Shown: positions 33,119 to 38,411 of the stretch, piece after piece
Position numbering within the stretch: the first letter of the stretch is position 1
Layout: the number at the start of each line of letters is the position of its first letter
Origin: Rhodospirillaceae bacterium
Lineage (GTDB): Bacteria; Pseudomonadota; Alphaproteobacteria; UBA8366
Direction: 5' to 3'
NCBI GenBank assembly: GCA_002724395.1
Contig: PBOR01000049.1
Coordinates: 1 to 38,411 of the forward strand
DNA length: 38,411 nt
The notes under the pieces: generated by a model
Seen by the model: only the letters and a program-made list of their open reading frames with translations
What the model was told of the DNA's origin: nothing
Databases searched by the model: none
Program-made: the position numbers and the translations under genes

Positions 33119-33155
33119 AAACAGACTTAAAATTAAACGGAAGCACTGAAACACA

Positions 33156-34703
33156 ATGTCTGCCGAAAATACATATTACGTCACAACACCGATTTATTAT
33201 GTTAATGATGCCCCTCACATCGGTCATGCGTATACTACATTGGCATGCGATGTACTTGCGAGATTTAAACGGCTCGACGGCTTTGACGTGCGTTTCCTAA
33301 CGGGTACCGATGAGCATGGACAAAAGGTAGAAAAAGCCGCGGAATCTGCTGGTGTGGATCCACAACAATTCACTGACGAGGTATCAGCCAATTTTCGAAG
33401 TTTGGCTGAAGCGATGAATTTTAGCTTCGACGATTTCATACGAACGACTGAAAATCGTCACAAAATTTCTACTCAAGCCCTGTGGCAACGCTTGTTAAAT
33501 GCAGGTGATATTTATTTGGATACCTATAAGGGCTGGTATGCGGTGCGTGACGAGGCTTTTTATGTGGAAGCCGAAATAGTTGATGGTCCTGATAATACAA
33601 AGGTTGGACCTACAGGTGCTGAAGTCGAGTGGGTCGAAGAACCCAGTTATTTTTTTCGTTTGTCAGCCTGGCAAGATAGACTCCTCGATTTTTATGAAAG
33701 CAATCCAGATTTTATTTTACCAATCAGCCGACGAAACGAGGTGATTAGTTTTGTAAAAGGTGGCCTCAAGGATCTATCTATATCGCGAACCACATTTAAT
33801 TGGGGTATTCCGGTACCCGGTGATGACACACACATCATGTATGTATGGCTTGATGCACTGAATAATTATCTAACATCTACGGGTTTCCCCGATACTGAGA
33901 GTGAAATCTATAAAACTTATTGGCCTGCAAATTTACACATGGTTGGCAAGGATATACTGCGCTTTCATGCTGTTTACTGGCCCGCGTTTTTATTGGCTTC
34001 TGGATTGCCAGCCCCTAAACGGATTTTTGCCCATGGTTGGTGGACTAATGAAGGACAAAAGATTTCTAAGTCGATTGGGAATGTAATAGATCCGTTTGAA
34101 CTAGTCGAACGTTACGGTCTCGACCCGGTACGCTATTTCTTGATGCGCGAAGTGCCGTTTGGCAATGACGGAGACTTTTCCCACCAAGCCATGGTTATGC
34201 GTTTGAATAGCGACCTTGCTAATGATTTAGGAAACCTCTGCCAGCGCATCTTGACGATGATTTCTAAAAATTGTGCTGGCCAGGTGCCTACGAAAGACGT
34301 TTTCACATCGGAAGACCATGCATTGCTCGAAGCTGCTGGCGGCATGCTAGAAACTACCCAGAGGCACTTAGATAGGCAAAGTTTCCACAAAGCACTGATT
34401 GATATTTGGAAACTAGTAGGTGATGCTAATCGCTATGTGGATACGATGGCACCTTGGGTGCTGCGTAAAGAAGATCCGGACCGCATGGCGACCGTTCTTT
34501 ACGTACTAGCGGAAACCATTAGACGCCTGGGCCTAATCATTCAGCCTTTCATCCCCGATGCGGCGGCCAGTATCCTTGATTTACTGGCGGTTGAGAAAGA
34601 CAAACGGTCGTTTGCTTATTTCGATGAAATTTTAGAAAGTGGTGTGGCGTTACCTAAGCCCGAGCCTATATTCCCTAGATTTGTAGATGAGGAGATAGCT
34701 TAA
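33156..34703 (+). CDS. metG: Methionine--tRNA ligase (short, no tRNA-binding tail)
   Basis: Class I synthetase: HIGH (21-24) in APHIGHAYT, KISKS (302-306) in GQKISKSIGN, and the LTGTDEHGQKVE segment. The anticodon-binding helices are in the last 150 residues. At 515 residues it lacks the C-terminal EMAP/Trbp domain and the zinc-knuckle cysteines, as in most alphaproteobacterial MetG. It charges tRNA-Met for initiation and elongation. Its TAA and the next gene's ATG share one A (TTAATG), so tatD is translationally coupled. An additional SAENTYYVTTPIYYV N-terminus fits the family. Confidence 0.96.
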   Translation: MSAENTYYVTTPIYYVNDAPHIGHAYTTLACDVLARFKRLDGFDVRFLTGTDEHGQKVEKAAESAGVDPQQFTDEVSANFRSLAEAMNFSFDDFIRTTENRHKISTQALWQRLLNAGDIYLDTYKGWYAVRDEAFYVEAEIVDGPDNTKVGPTGAEVEWVEEPSYFFRLSAWQDRLLDFYESNPDFILPISRRNEVISFVKGGLKDLSISRTTFNWGIPVPGDDTHIMYVWLDALNNYLTSTGFPDTESEIYKTYWPANLHMVGKDILRFHAVYWPAFLLASGLPAPKRIFAHGWWTNEGQKISKSIGNVIDPFELVERYGLDPVRYFLMREVPFGNDGDFSHQAMVMRLNSDLANDLGNLCQRILTMISKNCAGQVPTKDVFTSEDHALLEAAGGMLETTQRHLDRQSFHKALIDIWKLVGDANRYVDTMAPWVLRKEDPDRMATVLYVLAETIRRLGLIIQPFIPDAAASILDLLAVEKDKRSFAYFDEILESGVALPKPEPIFPRFVDEEIA

Positions 34704-35500
34704 TGTTGGTCGATAGTCATTGCCATCTTGATTATCATCAGCGTGATGGTGATGTCGACGATGTAGTGGCTCGTGCTCACGATGCAGATATAGGCACTAT
34801 CGTTACAATTTGCACGAAATTGAGTGAGGCAGGTATTGTTCGCTCTATAGCAGAATCATACGAAAATGTCTGGTGTACCGTTGGTGTTCATCCACACGAT
34901 GCTGGCGATGAGTATCCGAAGGATGCGCAAATACTGATTGACCTAAGTAGAAATGACAAAGTCGTAGGAATAGGGGAGAGCGGTCTCGACTATTTCTATG
35001 AGCATTCGCCCCGTGATAAGCAGAGAAAAAGTTTTCTGACCCATATTGAGGCGGCTCGGGAGACAGGGCTTCCTTTAGTCGTCCATTCTCGTGATGCGGA
35101 TGATGAAATGGCCAACATTCTTAAGTCCGAAATGGAGAAGGGGATTTTTCGAGGTGTTATGCACTGTTTCTCCAGCGGCCCAGCATTGGCAAAAGCTGCG
35201 CTCGAAATTGGCTTTTATATTTCTATATCCGGGATTGTGACATTTAAGTCTGCGGATGAACTTCGTAACATTGTCGCCGAGGTGCCCTTAGACCGGCTAT
35301 TGGTAGAAACTGACGCTCCTTATCTGACGCCGGAGCCCCATCGCGGCAAACGGAACGAGCCGCTTCATGTGCGCCAAACAGCGCAAAAAGTAGCCGATCT
35401 TAAAGGTATTGATTTTGAAAGTCTGGCGGACGTGACAACACGCAACTTTTTTAAACTATTTGACCGGGCTCGCGCGCCGGTTGCTCAGGAAAACTCTTGA
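34703..35500 (+). CDS. tatD: TatD family metal-dependent hydrolase (YcfH/TatD-like DNase)
   Basis: Metal ligands of the TatD family are all visible: H6 and H8 in DSHCHLD, E92 in GIGESGLDY, H128 in VVHSRD, H154 in MHCFSSG and D204 in ETDAPYL. The enzyme is a cytoplasmic 3'-5' exonuclease / apurinic-type nuclease of DNA repair and turnover. 265 residues. It overlaps metG by one base and the MBL gene by four (ATGA-type TTGA), so metG-tatD-MBL is one unit. Confidence 0.94.
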   Translation: MLVDSHCHLDYHQRDGDVDDVVARAHDADIGTIVTICTKLSEAGIVRSIAESYENVWCTVGVHPHDAGDEYPKDAQILIDLSRNDKVVGIGESGLDYFYEHSPRDKQRKSFLTHIEAARETGLPLVVHSRDADDEMANILKSEMEKGIFRGVMHCFSSGPALAKAALEIGFYISISGIVTFKSADELRNIVAEVPLDRLLVETDAPYLTPEPHRGKRNEPLHVRQTAQKVADLKGIDFESLADVTTRNFFKLFDRARAPVAQENS

Positions 35501-36276
35501 AAATTACAATTCTTGGCTGTGGTGCGTCTTCCGGCGTACCCCAAATTGGTGCAGGTTGGGGCGATTGCGACCCCGCAAACCTTAAAAATCGGCGGCGCAG
35601 GTCCTCGATATTAGTGCAGAACCAAACTACAGACCTCCTCGTCGATTGTTCACCTGATTGCCGTCAACAACTACTTGATGTTGGAATTAGCAGATTAGAC
35701 GGAGTTCTTTTTACCCACGCGCACGCGGATCACTGCCACGGTATCGATGATTTACGCTGGATCAACATGGCTATGGATTCAGATTTGCAGGTTTATGGTC
35801 GTGCAGAACACCTAGAGACTATCCAGCAAAAATTCTCTTATGTGTTTGAGCCCTTGAAGGCCGGGATAAATCGTTTCTATTACAAGCCGGTACTTGTGCG
35901 AAACGACATCACCGAACATGTCCTGGTAGGCGATATAGAAGTGGATGCATTCGAGCAATCTCATGGTTATTCGACGACACTCGGTTTTCGCTTTGGCGAT
36001 ATAGCTTATTCAACCGATGTGGTACGCCTGAATGAGGCAGCTTTTGCCGTTCTTGAGGGCGTAAAGATTTGGATAGTTGATTGCTTTCGGCGAGAACCAC
36101 ACCAAACACATTCCTGGCTCGAACAAACGCTTAGCTGGATTGAGCGTATCCAACCAGAGCGCGCAATCTTGACACATATGGGTCAGACTCTTGATTACGA
36201 AACGTTGTTAGCGGAAACACCGGACAATGTAGAGCCAGCTTATGATGGCATGGTGCTAGAAATAAATAAGGCTTAA
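35497..36276 (+). CDS. MBL-fold metallo-hydrolase (PhnP-like phosphodiesterase family)
   Basis: Metallo-beta-lactamase fold with H74-A-H76-A-D78-H79 (THAHADHCHGIDD), a later FEQSHGYSTTLG, STDVVRL and LTHMGQ. The GCGASSGVPQIG start resembles PhnP and related phosphodiesterases; in many Alphaproteobacteria it sits downstream of tatD. Likely a phosphodiesterase acting on cyclic phosphates or related molecules, two metals. The start is TTG at 35497 (TTGA overlap with the tatD stop). It converges with the amidohydrolase gene at 36343. Confidence 0.85.
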   Translation: MKITILGCGASSGVPQIGAGWGDCDPANLKNRRRRSSILVQNQTTDLLVDCSPDCRQQLLDVGISRLDGVLFTHAHADHCHGIDDLRWINMAMDSDLQVYGRAEHLETIQQKFSYVFEPLKAGINRFYYKPVLVRNDITEHVLVGDIEVDAFEQSHGYSTTLGFRFGDIAYSTDVVRLNEAAFAVLEGVKIWIVDCFRREPHQTHSWLEQTLSWIERIQPERAILTHMGQTLDYETLLAETPDNVEPAYDGMVLEINKA

Positions 36277-36342
36277 AGTTTTTTCATCAGACTGAGTAAA
36301 TAAGGCCAGGTACGCACTGTTTTGCGTTTGAAACGAACACAT

Positions 36343-37470
36343 CTATTTATTCATATCCAACTTATAAATCCTGATGGCATTTTTATACATTAACAAGTGC
36401 TGAGTTTCCTTGCTTAGAGCGCTGATCCCAAGCCTTACTTTACGGTTGAATTTTATCCGTCTTTCGAAATTTGAATGCCGGACCCTTACTCCCATTTTCC
36501 AGTCTGGCCCGTACATAAATCTCTTTGGATATTTAGAAATTAAATCGCTCCATCTTTTTTGGAGGATGGCGTCCCTATCTGCCACAATTTCTAAAGTGCA
36601 AAATTTCCAGGCTTCACCTCGGCTACGTGGCATTTTGATGTCAGAAACTAAATTTGGGCAATACAGAAAAAGTTCCTCTAGATCGATTGGTTTCATCATA
36701 CCGTTATGCGCTAGTACAAACGTTGCTGCCGGGTAATCACGGCATTTAGTCTTATAAAAATTTTTAACTAAATCGGTATCATCTATCTCATATGGTCTAA
36801 ATGTTGGTTCAATATGGAATACAATAGGCACTCGATACTCATGAGCTAGTTTAATACCACGGTCTATCGCCCAATCACCTAAATCTAGTATAATTGTGCC
36901 CTGGTGACGTCCACTTTGTGTCGGGTTATTGAGTTCCTTATTGTGATGAATTGGCCCAACCTCACCAATTCCAATACACTCTTTTGATGCGAGTTTGCGT
37001 TCGACAATTCGAAGTTCGTCCTGTGCTTTTCCAAGGTCTCCATCATGGCTGTAACCAATAAAGTCGGGACTACAAAGGACAGAAATTTTAGGGCCTTTAG
37101 GGGGTAGGTTAGCGAATGTGGAAGTGTGCCATTTCCTATAGCTACCAGGTCTTCCCATCACGATTATTTTTTTTATACCTAGCTTATCGGAAAGAACTAG
37201 GAATTCACTAAAAGCGTCATGAACCAAATGGTTATGGGCGTCGATTATTGGTCCATTATAACTATTATCGGGATCTATTTCAGATTTCTTATAAAGTGAC
37301 AGAGGGTTAACGCCAAGAATTACACTAGTTGCAAATATATCTTTGGGCTCATTTCCATAAGAGATAGCCGGAGTACAAAAGGTTAATACAACCCAAGTGA
37401 ACAATATCCAGAGGTCCGTGTGAGTTCGTAGTGCTTTTAACCTAATAGTATGCAACACTGACAAATTCAC
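36343..37470 (-). CDS. Secreted/anchored amidohydrolase-family protein, 375 aa
   Basis: An N-terminal hydrophobic segment (LWILFTWVVLTFCTPAI, about 20-36) places the enzyme in the periplasm. The TIM-barrel metal residues of the amidohydrolase_2 type are visible: PIIDAHNHL (HxH), GIGEVG (E), IVFHIEP (H), FVLAHNGM (H) and MYGPDWK (D). The reaction may be a decarboxylation, lactone or amide hydrolysis. The track start is GTG 37470, but the AAGAAG ribosome site abuts it; GTG at 37458 would have a 9-nt spacing and is plausible. Base composition is AT-rich compared with the operon before it, perhaps acquired. It is a single gene, convergent with the MBL gene. Confidence 0.75.
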   Translation of the reverse strand: MNLSVLHTIRLKALRTHTDLWILFTWVVLTFCTPAISYGNEPKDIFATSVILGVNPLSLYKKSEIDPDNSYNGPIIDAHNHLVHDAFSEFLVLSDKLGIKKIIVMGRPGSYRKWHTSTFANLPPKGPKISVLCSPDFIGYSHDGDLGKAQDELRIVERKLASKECIGIGEVGPIHHNKELNNPTQSGRHQGTIILDLGDWAIDRGIKLAHEYRVPIVFHIEPTFRPYEIDDTDLVKNFYKTKCRDYPAATFVLAHNGMMKPIDLEELFLYCPNLVSDIKMPRSRGEAWKFCTLEIVADRDAILQKRWSDLISKYPKRFMYGPDWKMGVRVRHSNFERRIKFNRKVRLGISALSKETQHLLMYKNAIRIYKLDMNK

Positions 37471-37494
37471 CTTCTTAATTCAATTATTATTTTC

Positions 37495-37510
37495 CATAAT
37501 ATATATTATG
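37495..37510. repeat. 16-bp perfect palindrome upstream of the amidohydrolase gene
   Basis: CATAATATATATTATG reads the same on both strands. It lies 25-40 bp before the GTG of the leftward amidohydrolase gene, where a promoter -10 region or regulator site would be. Being pure A/T in its core, it could also be a chance product of the AT-rich spacer. Confidence 0.3.
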
Positions 37511-37587
37511 CGAATTGAAGATAAGAATTTCTGTCGGATCTGAGATCCCACAATGAGCCCTCCTTTAAAATAAAATAGCGTTAAATC

Positions 37588-38411
37588 TTAAACTGCGAGT
37601 ATGGGTTTACCTTGAACTGATATGGATTCCCTACCATCAACCCCTACCGGAACATCGCCGACGAGTGTAACTCGATAAAACTGACGGTCGAAATCGGAGG
37701 CAAATATATCTTTGGGCGCTAGATGAGACACTGAACGGTTATCCCAAAAGGCTACGCTGCCGGGTTCCCATTTAAAACGAACAGTAAATTCAGGGCGCAC
37801 GATGTGGCCCCATAACATTTCGAGGATCCCTGCACTCTCGGTTGGTGTAAGGTCAGCAACATTTTTCAGGTGCGTTGGTGCCACATAAAGCGCGCGTTCT
37901 CCGGTTTCTGGATGAACCCTTACGAGGGGATGCTCAGATTCTAACGTTCGATTTTTTATTTGTTCGGCATATTCCTTGGACACATTAGCGCCGTCGGCCA
38001 TACCATTACGGAAAATGCCCCGCAAACCACATACAAAGTCCTGCATAGCCGGCGATAAGGCATTATAGGCAGCCATGAGGTTTGTAAACTGCGTATCGCC
38101 TCCATACGGCGGCACAATATCACCGCGCAATATCGAAGCCATTGGTGGGTTAATTGCAGCAGTGATGTCACAATGCCAGCCAGTCCAAGGACGGTGACGA
38201 ACTTGTTCACGAAAATGGTTAGCGCTGCGGTTTTTAGAGATCGGGTAAATTTCGGGATATTCGCTATCGCTGCCATATACTGCATGCCCTGGTGTTAATT
38301 CACCAAACTGTCTAGCAAAATCAATGTGTTGTGGATGTGTCATAACCTGATCACGGAAGAAAATTACCCGCCATTTTAGTAACGCTGCCCGTATATCTCT
38401 GATTTGTTCTT
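37588..38411 (-). CDS. TfdA/TauD-family dioxygenase, 5' end cut by window edge
   Basis: The frame is open to the right edge; codons upstream of the in-window Met at 38343 read LLKWRVIFFRDQVMTHPQH, the usual N-terminal strand of this family, so the true start lies beyond 38411. The triad is present: H-C-D in TGWHCDITAAINPP, distal His in DNRSVSHLAPKD, and Arg in DRQFYRVTLVGD. It has the PPYGGDTQFTNLMAAYNAL motif like the protein at 9861, so they are related subfamily members. It hydroxylates a small organic molecule with 2-oxoglutarate. The stop is at 37588 and the amidohydrolase gene follows on the same strand after 117 nt. Confidence 0.88.
   Translation of the reverse strand, partial: EQIRDIRAALLKWRVIFFRDQVMTHPQHIDFARQFGELTPGHAVYGSDSEYPEIYPISKNRSANHFREQVRHRPWTGWHCDITAAINPPMASILRGDIVPPYGGDTQFTNLMAAYNALSPAMQDFVCGLRGIFRNGMADGANVSKEYAEQIKNRTLESEHPLVRVHPETGERALYVAPTHLKNVADLTPTESAGILEMLWGHIVRPEFTVRFKWEPGSVAFWDNRSVSHLAPKDIFASDFDRQFYRVTLVGDVPVGVDGRESISVQGKPILAV

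Noticed and set aside
1..38411. tRNA, rRNA, CRISPR, insertion sequences
   Set aside because: Looked for cloverleaf-type T-loop GGTTCGAATCC patterns, regularly spaced repeats and transposase motifs by eye; none found. A computed search would be more sensitive.

Overview
The window looks like a stretch of an alphaproteobacterial chromosome, probably a marine or free-living Rhodospirillales-like organism. The gene run lytic transglycosylase - rlpA - D,D-carboxypeptidase - tmk - holB - metG - tatD - MBL hydrolase at the right is, from general knowledge, an arrangement typical of Alphaproteobacteria. The rest (CoA-dependent catabolism, a Liv-type ABC importer, many Fe(II)/2-oxoglutarate oxygenases, a sulfatase) fits an oligotroph that scavenges organic acids and modified small molecules. 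Base composition is moderate and lower in the left 7 kb. I saw no rRNA, tRNA, CRISPR array or insertion sequence.

Layout. (1) 1-2032: the broken N-terminus of a caspase-like protein runs directly into a carbamate kinase / DUF2877 pair, a combination known from oxamate/allantoin nitrogen metabolism (AllK/AllH). (2) 2233-6102: small, mostly single genes: a DUF4149 membrane protein, an unknown 108-aa protein, a periplasmic thioredoxin-like protein whose first redox cysteine codon is an in-frame TGA (probable selenoprotein), a secreted polysaccharide-lyase-like protein, a small membrane-anchored protein and a metallophosphoesterase. (3) 6398-10748: two TauD/TfdA dioxygenases and a tandem pair of JmjC/cupin ribosomal-oxygenase-like proteins, one of which has lost all three iron ligands. 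(4) 10879-15012: a formylglycine-type sulfatase, a two-domain VOC protein, a cupin and an aldo/keto reductase. (5) 15072-22642: a compact CoA operon (acyl-CoA dehydrogenase, enoyl-CoA hydratase, CaiB-type CoA transferase, Cys-less thiolase-fold protein, DUF35 partner), then an SDR, an alpha/beta hydrolase and a second CaiB-type CoA transferase. (6) 22794-27798: a complete Liv-type branched-chain amino-acid/organic-acid ABC importer with its binding protein last. (7) 27817-36276: cell-wall and housekeeping genes. (8) 36343-38411: an anchored amidohydrolase and the 5'-cut end of another TfdA-like dioxygenase.

How they fit together (inference): regions 4-6 read as one uptake-and-degradation island. 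The ABC system would import a carboxylate, a CaiB-type transferase would activate it to the CoA ester, the dehydrogenase and hydratase would oxidise and hydrate it, and the Cys-less thiolase plus DUF35 protein may cleave it by a retro-aldol step as in Ltp2/ChsH2. The sulfatase, dioxygenases, AKR, SDR and hydrolase would feed or trim the substrate. The substrate cannot be read from sequence.

Most notable: the probable UGTC selenoprotein at 3207-3617; the active/dead JmjC pair with a TauD gene in one operon; the thymidylate kinase gene that has no ATG/GTG/TTG start and seems to use ATT (or carries a 1-nt assembly error); and the truncated caspase-like gene at the left edge.
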